A stretch of DNA of 15,366 nt from Rhodospirillales bacterium (GTDB lineage: Bacteria; Pseudomonadota; Alphaproteobacteria; Acetobacterales; Acetobacteraceae). The notes beneath the pieces were generated by a model. The model did not search any database and was not told the origin of the DNA. It was given only the letters and a program-made list of their open reading frames with translations. The position numbers and the translations under genes were made by a program. Of the stretch, positions 1 through 8,035 are shown piece after piece (the stretch's first letter is position 1; every line of letters starts with the position of its first letter). The stretch spans positions 1-15,366 of the forward strand of contig CAHJXG010000249.1 of the NCBI GenBank assembly GCA_903644035.1, given 5' to 3'.

Positions 1-44
1 GCGGATTCATAGTTTGATCATGGTTTGGAGGCTAGACTTTAGAG

Positions 45-1160
45 ATGCCGCTCGACGCCACGTCCGCCATCGCCGTCCAGCACACCACGCGCCCGCATCA
101 GTCCCGGGCCGTCGCGGCGTGGCTGTTCGTCATATGCGCCATGCTGCTGGTCATGGTGTCGCTGGGCGGCGCCACGCGCCTGACGGGATCGGGCCTGTCC
201 ATCATGGAGTGGAAGCCCCTCATGGGCGCCCTGCCGCCTTTGTCGGACGCGGAGTGGCAGCGGCTTTACCGGCTGTATCAGGAGATTCCGCAATACAGCC
301 TGGTGAACCAGGGTTTTGGGCTTGCGGGGTTCAAGCAGATCTTCTGGCTTGAGTGGGCGCACCGTCTCTGGGGTCGGCTGATCGGCTTGGCGTTCCTTGG
401 ACCCTTGGTCTGGTTCGCGTGGCATCGGGCCATCGACCGGCGGCTGGCGGGGCGCCTGGGCGTGCTGTTCCTGCTGGGTGGTCTACAGGGCGCGATCGGC
501 TGGTTCATGGTGGCCAGCGGCTTTGCGGCCGACAGCACGGCCGTCTCGCCGTATCGCCTGGTGGTCCACCTCGTCATGGCGCTCACCCTCTATGCCGCGA
601 TCCTCTGGACGGCGCTGACGCTTTGGCAGGAGGGGACGGCCCCTTCGCCGACCGGGCCGCGCGTGCGCGGGCTGCGAGGCTTGATGGCCGCGACTGCCTC
701 CGCAGTGGCCCTGACGATTGTGGCTGGCGGGTTCGTGGCCGGACTGCGGGCCGGCTTGGCCTATAATTCCTTCCCGCTCATGGACGGCTCCTGGGTGCCT
801 GCGGATATCGCGCAGCTCCGCCCGCTCCTGCGCAACGTGACCGAGAACGTCGCGACCGTGCAGTTCGATCACCGGGTGCTCGCGACGCTTACGGCGCTCC
901 TGGCCAGCGCAACGGTGGTCGTCGGGCTGCGTGGCGGTGCGACCGGCCGCCTGCGGACGGCCCTGCTCTTGCTGGGTTTCGCGGTGCTGGGCCAGTATGC
1001 CCTGGGCATCGCCACGCTGCTCTGGGTCGTGCCGGTTGCCTTGGGCACGGCGCATCAGGCCATGGCGGTCCTCGTGCTGACCGCGGCGCTCGTGGCGCTG
1101 CACGCCGGGCGCAGTCAGGCCGCGGTGGCCTCCCACGTGAAGATACTCGTTCCGCACTGA
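45..1160 (+). CDS. ctaA: Haem A synthase, COX15/CtaA family
   Basis: This 371-residue polytopic inner-membrane protein oxidises the C8 methyl of haem O to make haem A for aa3-type cytochrome oxidase. What shows it: a hydrophobic segment at about 22-45 runs into GGATRLTGSGLS, followed by several more membrane segments. Four histidines expected to ligate haem sit in family contexts: H106 (LEWAHRLWG), H175 (VVHLVMAL), H276 (FDHRVLATL) and H337 (GTAHQAMAV). The repeated-half architecture of COX15 is therefore complete, and the length is normal for the alphaproteobacterial type-2 enzyme. The ATG at 45 is the first sensible start; a GGAGG at 27-31 lies 13 bases upstream, too far to be an ideal ribosome site. 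The partner haem O synthase (ctaB) and oxidase subunits are not in the window. tldD follows 57 bp downstream on the same strand. The identification is firm; only the start is slightly uncertain. Confidence 0.95.
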   Translation: MPLDATSAIAVQHTTRPHQSRAVAAWLFVICAMLLVMVSLGGATRLTGSGLSIMEWKPLMGALPPLSDAEWQRLYRLYQEIPQYSLVNQGFGLAGFKQIFWLEWAHRLWGRLIGLAFLGPLVWFAWHRAIDRRLAGRLGVLFLLGGLQGAIGWFMVASGFAADSTAVSPYRLVVHLVMALTLYAAILWTALTLWQEGTAPSPTGPRVRGLRGLMAATASAVALTIVAGGFVAGLRAGLAYNSFPLMDGSWVPADIAQLRPLLRNVTENVATVQFDHRVLATLTALLASATVVVGLRGGATGRLRTALLLLGFAVLGQYALGIATLLWVVPVALGTAHQAMAVLVLTAALVALHAGRSQAAVASHVKILVPH

Positions 1161-1217
1161 ACGCGCTGCCCTGTCCGCGCCGAAGCCATCGCCTGTTGAC
1201 GTGATCGAGGATGTTCC

Positions 1218-2672
1218 ATGACCCAGGCCGCCCCCAGCCCCATCGCCGCAACGGACGCCTTGTTCTTTGGCCGCCCCGGCGCGACCCTCGATCTGTCTTC
1301 GGCCGAGCGCATCGTCGGCAACGCCCTGGCGGGCATGGACGACGGCGAGCTCTTCATGGAATACCGGGAGAGCGAGCAGCTGAGCCTGGATGACGGCCGC
1401 ATCCGCAGCGCCGGGTTCGACACGCAGCTCGGCTTCGGCCTGCGTGCAATGCTGGGGGAGGAGGCCGGGTATGCCCATGCCGGGGAGCTTTCGGCGGATG
1501 CGCTGGGCCGGGCTGCGGCGACCGTTTCGGCCGTGCGGTCCGGACGGTCCGGCACGGCGGCGGCGCCACCGCGTTCCAGCAACGCCCGGCTCTACTCGGA
1601 GGCCAACCCGCTGACGGAGACCGAGTTCCCGGATCGCACGGCAACGCTCAGCGAGATCGACACCTATGCGCGCAGCCGGGACCCGCGGGTCAAGCAGGTC
1701 ATGGCGTCGATGTTCGGGGAGTGGCAGGCGGTCCAGGTGCTGCGCGCGGACGGCACACGGGCGGCTGACTTGCGCCCGCTGGTCCGGCTCAACGTGTCGG
1801 TCGTGGTGGAGCAGGACGGGCGGCGGGAAAGCGGCACCTTCGGCGCCGGCGGGCGGCACGGCTATGGGCGCCTGCTCGACGGGGCGTTCTGGCGCGCCGC
1901 GGTGGACGAGGCGCTGCGCCAGGCTCTGGTCAACCTGGACAGCCGCCCGGCGCCGGCCGGGGAGATGCCCGTGGTGCTCGGCCCCGGCTGGCCCGGCATA
2001 TTGCTGCATGAGGCCGTCGGGCACGGGCTGGAGGGGGACTTCAATCGCAAGAAGACCTCGGCGTTCGCCGGGCTGCTTGGGAAGCGCATCGCAAGCCCCG
2101 GCGTCACCGTCGTCGATGATGGCACCCTGCCGGACCGGCGGGGGAGCCTGACCATCGACGACGAGGGCACGCCATCCGGGCGCACCGTGATGATCGAGGA
2201 CGGCGTGCTGACCGGGTTCATCCAGGACCGGCTGAACGCCCGGCTGATGGGCGTGCCGGCGACGGGCAATGGCCGCCGGCAAAGCTTTGCCCATGCGCCG
2301 ATGCCGCGGATGACCAACACCGTCATGCTCGGCGGGCAGTCCGACCCGGAGGAGATCATCCGGTCCGTGCCGCGCGGGCTGTATGCGGTGAACTTCGGCG
2401 GCGGCTCGGTCGATATCACGTCCGGCAAGTTCGTGTTCTCAGCAAGCGAGGCCTACCTGATCGAGGATGGCCGCATCACCAGCCCCGTGAAGGGTGCCAC
2501 GCTGATCGGCAACGGCCCCGACGCGTTGCTGAGGGTCGACATGGTGGGCAATGATCCGGGCCTCGATGCCGGCATCGGCACCTGCGGCAAGAACGGACAA
2601 GGCGTCCCCGTGGGCGTTGGCCAGCCGACCCTGAAGATCTCAAGCTTGACCGTTGGTGGAACGGCGACTTAG
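1218..2672 (+). CDS. tldD: Metalloprotease TldD (PmbA/TldD, peptidase U62 family)
   Basis: This 484-residue protein is the catalytic subunit of the TldD/TldE (PmbA) heterodimeric zinc protease, known for trimming modified leader peptides such as microcin B17 and for CcdA antitoxin turnover. The zinc site is intact: HEAVGHGLEGDFN starts at residue 264, giving H264, E265 and H269, and the third ligand is probably C456 in GTCGKNGQGVPVGVGQP near the C-terminus. The N-terminal half carries the expected family fold (LFMEYRESEQLSLDDGRI at about 45-62). Length and both motifs match full TldD rather than TldE, which lacks the HExxxH. A GAGGA at 1207-1211 lies 6 bases before the chosen ATG, so the start is well supported. 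The TldE partner is not in the window; in bacteria the two are often unlinked. The next gene uses a ribosome site that begins inside this stop codon. Confidence 0.96.
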   Translation: MTQAAPSPIAATDALFFGRPGATLDLSSAERIVGNALAGMDDGELFMEYRESEQLSLDDGRIRSAGFDTQLGFGLRAMLGEEAGYAHAGELSADALGRAAATVSAVRSGRSGTAAAPPRSSNARLYSEANPLTETEFPDRTATLSEIDTYARSRDPRVKQVMASMFGEWQAVQVLRADGTRAADLRPLVRLNVSVVVEQDGRRESGTFGAGGRHGYGRLLDGAFWRAAVDEALRQALVNLDSRPAPAGEMPVVLGPGWPGILLHEAVGHGLEGDFNRKKTSAFAGLLGKRIASPGVTVVDDGTLPDRRGSLTIDDEGTPSGRTVMIEDGVLTGFIQDRLNARLMGVPATGNGRRQSFAHAPMPRMTNTVMLGGQSDPEEIIRSVPRGLYAVNFGGGSVDITSGKFVFSASEAYLIEDGRITSPVKGATLIGNGPDALLRVDMVGNDPGLDAGIGTCGKNGQGVPVGVGQPTLKISSLTVGGTAT

Positions 2673-2675
2673 GAG
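2671..2675 (+). promoter_or_regulatory. Ribosome binding site of the SGNH hydrolase
   Basis: The sequence AGGAG overlaps the tldD stop codon (TAG at 2670-2672) and lies 7 bases before the ATG at 2683. It decides between two in-frame starts for the hydrolase and suggests that its translation is coupled to termination on tldD. Confidence 0.7.
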
Positions 2676-2682
2676 TCGAGAG

Positions 2683-3456
2683 ATGTTGAGCTTCCTGCCG
2701 CGACTGTCCCTGGCCCTCGCTGTCGCGCTCGCCGCGACGTTGCCGGCCCAGGCGGCCGACAGCGCCGACGTCTGCCCGGCAGCACGCGTCGCGCCGTTGG
2801 CGCTGCCCCGGGTGAAGGAGGCTCTCGATCATAACCTGGAGCTGACCATCGTTGCGTTCGGCTCCTCCTCGACGCAGGGATGGCACTCCACCACCATCGC
2901 GCAAAGCTATCCGGCGATCCTGCAGGCGACGCTTTCAAGCGCCCTCCCCACGGCCCATGTCGCCGTCATCAATCGTGGCATCGGCGGCCAGGACGCGGCT
3001 GAGATGATCCCGCGCATGGGGCGAGATGTGCTGGAGGTGCATCCGACCTTGGTGATCTGGCAAGTCGGCGCGAATGGGGCGATGAAGAACCGAGACCCCG
3101 AGGAGTTCCGGCGCCTCGTCGCCACCGGCGTGCGCATGCTGAAGGAGACGGGGACCGACGTCGTGCTTATGGACAACCAACGCGCACCGTTGATCCTGGC
3201 CTCGCCGCACCACCAACGGATCGATCAGATCCTGACGGACATCGCGGCGCAGACGGGAATCGGCCTGTTCGACCGTGGCGCGCTGATGGATCAATGGCAG
3301 TTTTCTGGACACCCCTACGGGGAGTTCATCTCAGATGACGGCGTTCACCATAACGATCTCGGATATCGCTGCGTCGCGCAGGCGCTGGCGTCGTCGATCC
3401 TTGCGGGCCTGCAGTCACCCAGCCCGGCGGTTCGGTCCGCGTCAGCCCGGCGCTAG
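2683..3456 (+). CDS. Secreted SGNH/GDSL-type hydrolase
   Basis: This 257-residue protein looks like an exported esterase or lipase-like hydrolase of the SGNH superfamily. A signal peptide covers residues 1-24 (hydrophobic core LALAVALAATL, cleavage probably after AQA). The family blocks are in order: block I FGSSSTQG, with S62 as likely nucleophile and Ser in place of the usual Asp before it; block II INRGIGGQDA, with G101/G102; block III WQVGANGA, with N131 for the oxyanion hole; and block V DDGVHHNDLGY, with D219 and H222 completing the triad. The substrate cannot be read from sequence; relatives act on acyl or acetyl esters of sugars, lipids or peptidoglycan. The ATG at 2683 is preferred over an in-frame TTG at 2653, because AGGAG at 2671-2675 lies 7 bases upstream and the signal peptide then starts cleanly. 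It is 10 bp after tldD and probably cotranscribed. Its 3' end overlaps the opposite-strand regulator by 15 bp. Confidence 0.85.
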   Translation: MLSFLPRLSLALAVALAATLPAQAADSADVCPAARVAPLALPRVKEALDHNLELTIVAFGSSSTQGWHSTTIAQSYPAILQATLSSALPTAHVAVINRGIGGQDAAEMIPRMGRDVLEVHPTLVIWQVGANGAMKNRDPEEFRRLVATGVRMLKETGTDVVLMDNQRAPLILASPHHQRIDQILTDIAAQTGIGLFDRGALMDQWQFSGHPYGEFISDDGVHHNDLGYRCVAQALASSILAGLQSPSPAVRSASARR

Positions 3457-5526
3457 GTCGGCGTCGCGGCGAGGTCTGCCTTCACTCTCAGCCACGGACG
3501 TCTCTGCCACCCCCGCCAGCCTCAAGCCGCGTGCAACGTGCTCCCGATCCTCTACCCGCTCGAACGGGCTGTTCCGGAGATAGCGTTCCACGCTGAAGCC
3601 TGGGTCGATGGTGAGCAGCCGACGGCGCACCACCGCCGCCTCCTGCATCTGCCCGAGATAGCCGAGGGCAGCCAAGTAGGGTTCGCAGGCGATGGAGAAC
3701 GCCGGGTTCCGCTCGCTGACGCTGCGCCCGGCGATGATGACGCCCTCATAGTCCCGCTTTGCCAACGCGATGAGGCTGAACCCCGTGTCGTAGTGGAACG
3801 CGTGCGGGTCGGTCGGCGCGAGCTGCTTATAGCGCTGCAGGCGACGCTCGCCCTCTTCCCAGTCCCCCAGGTGGAGATGGGCAAGACCCGACAGCGCCCA
3901 GCCCATGGCCAGGTTCGGATTGAGCGCCAGGGCGCGCTCATGCAAGGCTATCCCTTCCCGGATGCGGCGCTGGAGCGAGGCGCGGACATGGCCGGCGATC
4001 GTCAGCCCCTTGGCGTCCTGCGGATCGAGCGTGATCGCCCGCTCGGCATGATGTGCCGCGTCGTTCACCGCGGCGTCACGATCCTTTGCCCAGCCCTGGC
4101 CGATCAGCAGCGTAAGCCAGCAGGCATACCAGGCGTAAGCCGCCGCGAAATCCGGTTCAAGCGAGATGGCCTGGCGCAGCAGCTGGCCTGACTGCATGAA
4201 GTGCTCGCGCTCCAGCCGGCCCAGGCTGGGGAGCGCGCGAAGCAGCAGGTCGTATGCCGCCGAGTCCGACGCGGGCCGCTGCGCCGCGCGTCGGCTTTCG
4301 ATGGCCAGGATTTCCGGATCAACCTGCGCGACGACCTCGGCCGCGATCTCCTCCTGCAGGGTCAGCAGGTCGCTGGTCTGCCGGTCGAACCGCCTGGCCC
4401 AGACGATCTGGCCGCCATCGCGCAGATCGACCAGCCGAAGGGTGATGCGAAGCCGCCGGCCGACCCGCTGCACCAGGCCGTCCAGGACGAAATCGAGGCC
4501 GAAGGCCCGGCGCAGCCCGGCATCATCGCGGCCCTGCTGGACGAACTGCGCGAGCGACCCGCTTGAGACCAGGAACAGCCAGCGGACGCGCTGCATGGCC
4601 GAGGTGATCTCCTCTGCCAGCCCCAGGGCCAAATGGGCCTCGGTCTCGTCCGTGCCGACAAGGGTGAGCGGCAGCACGCCGAGCTTGGCACCCACGCGCG
4701 GCGACACGGGGCGAGGCTCGATCCGCTCCGCCGGCGGGGCGGCGACGGGCAGGGGCGGCCGGGCCGTGCGGCCCATGCGTATGTCCGCCAGCAACGCCTG
4801 AGTCTCGGAAGACGGCGTCGCGTCCAGCAGATCCGCCAGCACGGCCCGGCAACGATCGTAGGACTGGATCGCCATGCCGCGCTCGCCCCGGTCGGCATGG
4901 GCCCGCATCAGCGCCCGCCAGGCGCCCTCATGCGCGCGGTCGATGGACAGGAGCTGCTGGGCGACGACGATCAGCGCCTCGGGCGACGACTGCTCCAGCA
5001 GGAGCGTCTCGCCGACTGAGCGGGCGCGGTCCCGCAGGCGCTCACGTTCCGTCTGCAGCCAGCCGTCGAAGGCGGGATCGACGCCATCCAGCTCCTCAAG
5101 CAGCTCGCCGTCGAGCAGGGCAAGCGACGCCGGGTGGGTCGTGGTGGCGCGCAGCACCTCCTCGACGTCAACCCAGACGGCGCCGGGCCGGAGCGCCAGG
5201 CTGTCCCGGTTGATCGCCAGCACCTCCTTGCTGGCCGGAGCGAGAACCTCCAGCAGACGGTGGATTTCCTGGCGGAGCGAGGCGCGCGCCTGCTCCTCCG
5301 GCCGGCGACTCCAGAGCAGTTCGGCCAAGCGCGAGCGAAGCACCGGACGCGGCGCGGACAGGGCGATGATGGCGAGCAAGGCCCTCGTCTTCCGCCCCGG
5401 CGGCAGGATGCTGTCGCCGTTCGGGGTTGACGCTTCCATCTGGCCGATGAGGCGGAGGCGCACGACCACCGGATCGGCGGCACTCGCAACGGCACGTGTG
5501 GCAGCACGGGGCTGGCTGATAATCAT
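3442..5526 (-). CDS. SARP/BTAD-type transcriptional regulator with TolB-like and TPR domains
   Basis: This is a 694-residue probable transcription factor. Residues about 21-118 form an OmpR/SARP-like winged helix (VVVRLRLIGQME, then GRKTRALLAIIALSAPRP and SRLAELLWSRRPEEQARASL). Residues about 118-250 resemble the helical bacterial transcriptional activator (BTAD) domain. After a proline-rich linker, residues about 280-410 match the TolB-like N-terminal module found in class III adenylate cyclase-like proteins (KLGVLPLTLVGTDETEAHLALGLAEEI; IVWARRFDRQTSDLLTLQEEI). Residues about 425-650 are tetratricopeptide repeats, and the tail NSPFERVEDREHVARGLRLAG resembles the C-terminus of cyclase/TPR proteins. 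No catalytic cyclase domain is present. The frame runs open upstream to 5886, but that part lies opposite no new motif and inside gshA; ATG 5526 is the first start after the gshA stop, though no strong ribosome site precedes it. Target genes and inducing signal are unknown. Confidence 0.85.
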   Translation of the reverse strand: MIISQPRAATRAVASAADPVVVRLRLIGQMEASTPNGDSILPPGRKTRALLAIIALSAPRPVLRSRLAELLWSRRPEEQARASLRQEIHRLLEVLAPASKEVLAINRDSLALRPGAVWVDVEEVLRATTTHPASLALLDGELLEELDGVDPAFDGWLQTERERLRDRARSVGETLLLEQSSPEALIVVAQQLLSIDRAHEGAWRALMRAHADRGERGMAIQSYDRCRAVLADLLDATPSSETQALLADIRMGRTARPPLPVAAPPAERIEPRPVSPRVGAKLGVLPLTLVGTDETEAHLALGLAEEITSAMQRVRWLFLVSSGSLAQFVQQGRDDAGLRRAFGLDFVLDGLVQRVGRRLRITLRLVDLRDGGQIVWARRFDRQTSDLLTLQEEIAAEVVAQVDPEILAIESRRAAQRPASDSAAYDLLLRALPSLGRLEREHFMQSGQLLRQAISLEPDFAAAYAWYACWLTLLIGQGWAKDRDAAVNDAAHHAERAITLDPQDAKGLTIAGHVRASLQRRIREGIALHERALALNPNLAMGWALSGLAHLHLGDWEEGERRLQRYKQLAPTDPHAFHYDTGFSLIALAKRDYEGVIIAGRSVSERNPAFSIACEPYLAALGYLGQMQEAAVVRRRLLTIDPGFSVERYLRNSPFERVEDREHVARGLRLAGVAETSVAESEGRPRRDADLAPG

Positions 5527-5590
5527 TGCTGCATTACCGCTTATCTCACGCGCCAATACAAGATGAATGTAACGGGAGCAGCATCCTTTC
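5527..5590 (-). promoter_or_regulatory. Short intergenic region before the SARP-like regulator, with an interrupted inverted repeat
   Basis: This 64-bp gap between the gshA stop and the regulator start is richer in A and T than its surroundings. Its two ends carry matching arms: TGCTGC at 5527-5532 with ATTAC following, and GTAAC at 5569-5573 followed by GCAGCA at 5578-5583. The arms could be an operator or a chance repeat. A GATAAG resembling a -10 element is present on the minus strand, but I find no convincing -35 partner. No rho-independent terminator for the upstream operon is visible here. Confidence 0.25.
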
Positions 5591-7021
5591 TCACAAGCCC
5601 GTGTCGGTCGTGCCCCGTTCCGACCGTTGCCCCACCTCGTAGAGCCCGGCCTCGGAGAAGATGCGCCCCGCATCGCCGTTCCATGCCCCGTGATAGCGCG
5701 AAAGCCAATGCTCGGCCTGGGTCGGGCCGCCGTGCACCATCGGCTCAAGCGGGGCAAGATAGGTCGCCTCGTCCTCGCCCGAGGCGTCGCGCCGGGCACG
5801 GGCATGCAGGCCGTCCCGGGCGATCGCCACCATGTCCCGCGCCAGGTCACGCGCCGTTCCCTCGGCCCAAGGCGCGTCGAGGGCAAGCCGGGGCACCTCG
5901 GCCCGAAGCGCCTGGAACGCCTCCCAGGGATGCCGGCGGACCAGCGCGTCGGCCGCCGCCAGCGCCGCGTCGTCGTAGAGGATGCCGACCCACAAGGCGC
6001 TCTGTGCCACCATCATGTCCGGCCGCCCCGCGTCGGCGCCCCGCATCTCCAGGAAGCGCTTGACCCGCACGTCGGTGAAGGCCGTCGTCATGTGGTCGGC
6101 GAAGTCGCCCATCGTGGCCCGGCCGTTGCCGATATGCGGCCGGCGGCCGGCCATGTACTCGCGGAACGACTCGCCCGCCACGTCCTTGTAGGCCCCCTGG
6201 CGCTCGATGAAATACATCGGCACGTCGAGCAGCCACTCGACGTAGCGCTCAAAGCCGAAATCCTCCTCGAACATGACGGCCGGCATGCCGGACCGGTCGG
6301 CGTCCGTGTCCGTCCAGACCCGGGCGCGGCTCGACAGGAAGCCGCTCGGCTTGCCGTCAACGAAGGGCGAATTGGCGAACAGCGCGGTGGCAACCGGCTG
6401 CAGCGCCAGCGACACGCGCAGCTTGCGGGCCATGTCGGCCTCGGACGAGTAGTCGAGGTTCACCTGCACGGTGCAGGTCCGCTGCATCATGTCGAGGCCA
6501 AGCCGCCCCACCAGCGGCATGTAGCGCCGCATGATGGCGTAGCGGCCCTTCGGCATCCACGGCATGTCGGCCCGGCCAAGCGTCGGATGGTGCCCCAAGG
6601 GGGTGAAGCCGATGCCGAGCGGAGCCGCCGCCGCGCGCACCGCCTCGACATGGACGGCAAGCTCCTCCCGCGTCGCGTGCAGGTCATGCAGCATGCCGCC
6701 TGACAGCTCGAACTGCCCAGCCGGCTCCAACGAGACGGAGGCGCTCCGATGGACGCCCTGCCCTTTCAGGCCAATCGGGGCGCCGTGCTCCAGGATCGGC
6801 TGCCATCCCTCCGGATCAGCCGCGGCCATGCCCTGCAGCACCGCGCGGATGCCGTCCGGCTCATACGGCGGCGGCAGGAAGGTGGATGCCTGGTAGCCGA
6901 ACTTCTCATGCTCCGTGCCGATGCGGTACTCGGACTTCGGCTTGCATCCGGCGGCGATGTGGTCCGCCAGCTGCTGGATCGAGCCGATCGGCGTCGTGTC
7001 GGCATCTCCGGGATTGGACAT
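5591..7021 (-). CDS. gshA: Glutamate-cysteine ligase, plant/alphaproteobacterial type (GCS2 family)
   Basis: This 476-residue cytosolic enzyme makes gamma-glutamylcysteine from glutamate, cysteine and ATP, the first step of glutathione synthesis. Family signatures are clear: RIGTEHEKFGY at about 33-43 (ATP/metal-binding Glu residues), SVSLEPAGQFELSGG, GFTPLGHHPTLGRADMPWMP, and MMQRTCTVQVNLDYSSEADM followed by LQPVATALFANSPFVDG. These are the hallmarks of the plant-like class rather than the enterobacterial GshA. The length is normal. The ATG at 7021 is preceded by AAAGGA about 12 bases upstream, a weak and somewhat distant ribosome site. argB ends 79 bp upstream on the same strand, so gshA is probably the last gene of the rpmH-argB transcript, although an own promoter in the gap cannot be excluded. 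The second glutathione gene, gshB, is not in the window. Confidence 0.95.
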   Translation of the reverse strand: MSNPGDADTTPIGSIQQLADHIAAGCKPKSEYRIGTEHEKFGYQASTFLPPPYEPDGIRAVLQGMAAADPEGWQPILEHGAPIGLKGQGVHRSASVSLEPAGQFELSGGMLHDLHATREELAVHVEAVRAAAAPLGIGFTPLGHHPTLGRADMPWMPKGRYAIMRRYMPLVGRLGLDMMQRTCTVQVNLDYSSEADMARKLRVSLALQPVATALFANSPFVDGKPSGFLSSRARVWTDTDADRSGMPAVMFEEDFGFERYVEWLLDVPMYFIERQGAYKDVAGESFREYMAGRRPHIGNGRATMGDFADHMTTAFTDVRVKRFLEMRGADAGRPDMMVAQSALWVGILYDDAALAAADALVRRHPWEAFQALRAEVPRLALDAPWAEGTARDLARDMVAIARDGLHARARRDASGEDEATYLAPLEPMVHGGPTQAEHWLSRYHGAWNGDAGRIFSEAGLYEVGQRSERGTTDTGL

Positions 7022-7100
7022 GATATGCGGGCATCCTTTGTCGCGGGCGGCACGCCAACGCCACGCGCCAAGGTTGTCAAGCGCCGGCCGGGATCGGCTG

Positions 7101-8003
7101 TTATGCCCGTATCAAGGTGCCGATGCCGCCTTCGGTGAAGAGTTCCAGCAGGCAGGCATGGGCCATGCGGCCGTCCAGGATCACCGCTCCGCGCACGCCC
7201 TTGCGGACGGCATCCACGCAGTTCTCGACCTTGGGGATCATCCCGCCGGAAATCATTCCGCTCGCGACGCCAGCCTCGACCTCGGCGACCGTCATGTCCG
7301 AAATCAGCTTGCGGTCCGCGTCCAGCACGCCCGCGACGTCGGTCAGCATCAGCAGCCGCTGCGCGCCCAACGCCCCGGCCACGGCGCCGGCCACGGTGTC
7401 GGCATTGATGTTGTAGGTCTGGCCGTCCGCCGCCATGGCGACGGGCGCGATCACCGGGATCAGCCCGGCGCCGGTCAGCGCATGGATCACCCGGACGTCC
7501 ACGCTCTCCGGCTCGCCCACGAACCCCAGGTCCAGCGCGCGCTCGATGTGGCTGCCGGGATCGCGCACCGTGCGGGTCAGCTTGCGGGCACGGATCAGGC
7601 CGCCATCCTTGCCGGAGATGCCCACCGCCAAGGCGCCCGCGATGTTGATCAGCCCGGCCACGTGCTTATTCACGGTGCCAGACAGCACCATCTCGACGAC
7701 TTCCACCATGGAGGCGTCGGTGACGCGCAGCCCGTCCACGAAGCTCGATGGGATCGCCAGGCGCTCCAGCATCGCGTTGATCTGCGGGCCGCCGCCATGC
7801 ACCACGACCGGGTTCACGCCGACCTGCTTGAGCAGGGCGATGTCGCGGCCGAACTGCGCGGCCAGGGTCTCGTTTCCCATCGCGTGGCCGCCATATTTCA
7901 CGACGACCGTGATGCCCGCGTAACGGCGCAGGTATGGCAGCGCCTGGACCAGGATATCGGCCCGGTCGGCGGCGGCCCGCAGTTGCTCGGGGGTGAGTAC
8001 CAT
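7101..8003 (-). CDS. argB: Acetylglutamate kinase
   Basis: This 300-residue cytosolic enzyme phosphorylates N-acetyl-L-glutamate with ATP, the second step of arginine synthesis. It belongs to the amino acid kinase family. The sequence shows the catalytic [11 protein letters not shown] (K36), the glycine loop VVHGGGPQI at 67-74, SGKDGGLI, the substrate segment [24 protein letters not shown], and [12 protein letters not shown] near the C-terminus. An N-terminal helix with LPYLRRYAG ahead of the first strand is the feature associated with hexameric, arginine-inhibited enzymes, so feedback control by arginine is inferred. The start ATG follows an AGGGA ribosome site by 6 bases, set in a small hairpin. 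engB ends 32 bp upstream on the same strand. No other arg gene is nearby, so its place behind engB reflects the conserved gene order of the group rather than an arginine operon. Confidence 0.97.
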   Translation of the reverse strand: MVLTPEQLRAAADRADILVQALPYLRRYAGITVVVKYGGHAMGNETLAAQFGRDIALLKQVGVNPVVVHGGGPQINAMLERLAIPSSFVDGLRVTDASMVEVVEMVLSGTVNKHVAGLINIAGALAVGISGKDGGLIRARKLTRTVRDPGSHIERALDLGFVGEPESVDVRVIHALTGAGLIPVIAPVAMAADGQTYNINADTVAGAVAGALGAQRLLMLTDVAGVLDADRKLISDMTVAEVEAGVASGMISGGMIPKVENCVDAVRKGVRGAVILDGRMAHACLLELFTEGGIGTLIRA

Positions 8004-8004
8004 G

Positions 8005-8019
8005 CCGGTTCCCTACCGG
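8005..8019 (-). promoter_or_regulatory. Hairpin carrying the argB ribosome binding site in its loop
   Basis: On the minus strand the argB leader reads CCGGT-AGGGA-ACCGG, a perfect 5-bp stem with a 5-base loop. The loop is exactly the Shine-Dalgarno sequence AGGGA, 6 bases from the ATG at 8003. The pairing is seen directly; a role in initiation, by display or masking of the site, is inference, and a 5-bp stem can arise by chance in GC-rich DNA. Confidence 0.4.
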
Positions 8020-8035
8020 GGCGGCGCGCGTTTGG

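Noticed and set aside
1196..1201. TTGACG before tldD
   Set aside because: There is no -10 partner before the ATG at 1218; any start site would fall inside the gene.
483..2294. A 603-codon open frame on the minus strand opposite ctaA and tldD
   Set aside because: Its product is low-complexity Arg/Ala/Gly/His-rich with no motif, and both plus-strand genes are unmistakable. Long antisense frames are common in GC-rich coding DNA.
5527..5886. A 120-residue upstream extension of the SARP-like regulator
   Set aside because: Most of it lies inside gshA in another frame, is Arg/Pro-rich and has no domain. The winged-helix domain begins only after the ATG at 5526.
7075..7080. A perfect TTGACA on the minus strand between argB and gshA
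   Set aside because: No TATAAT-like hexamer occurs 16-18 bases downstream, so it is not supported as a promoter.
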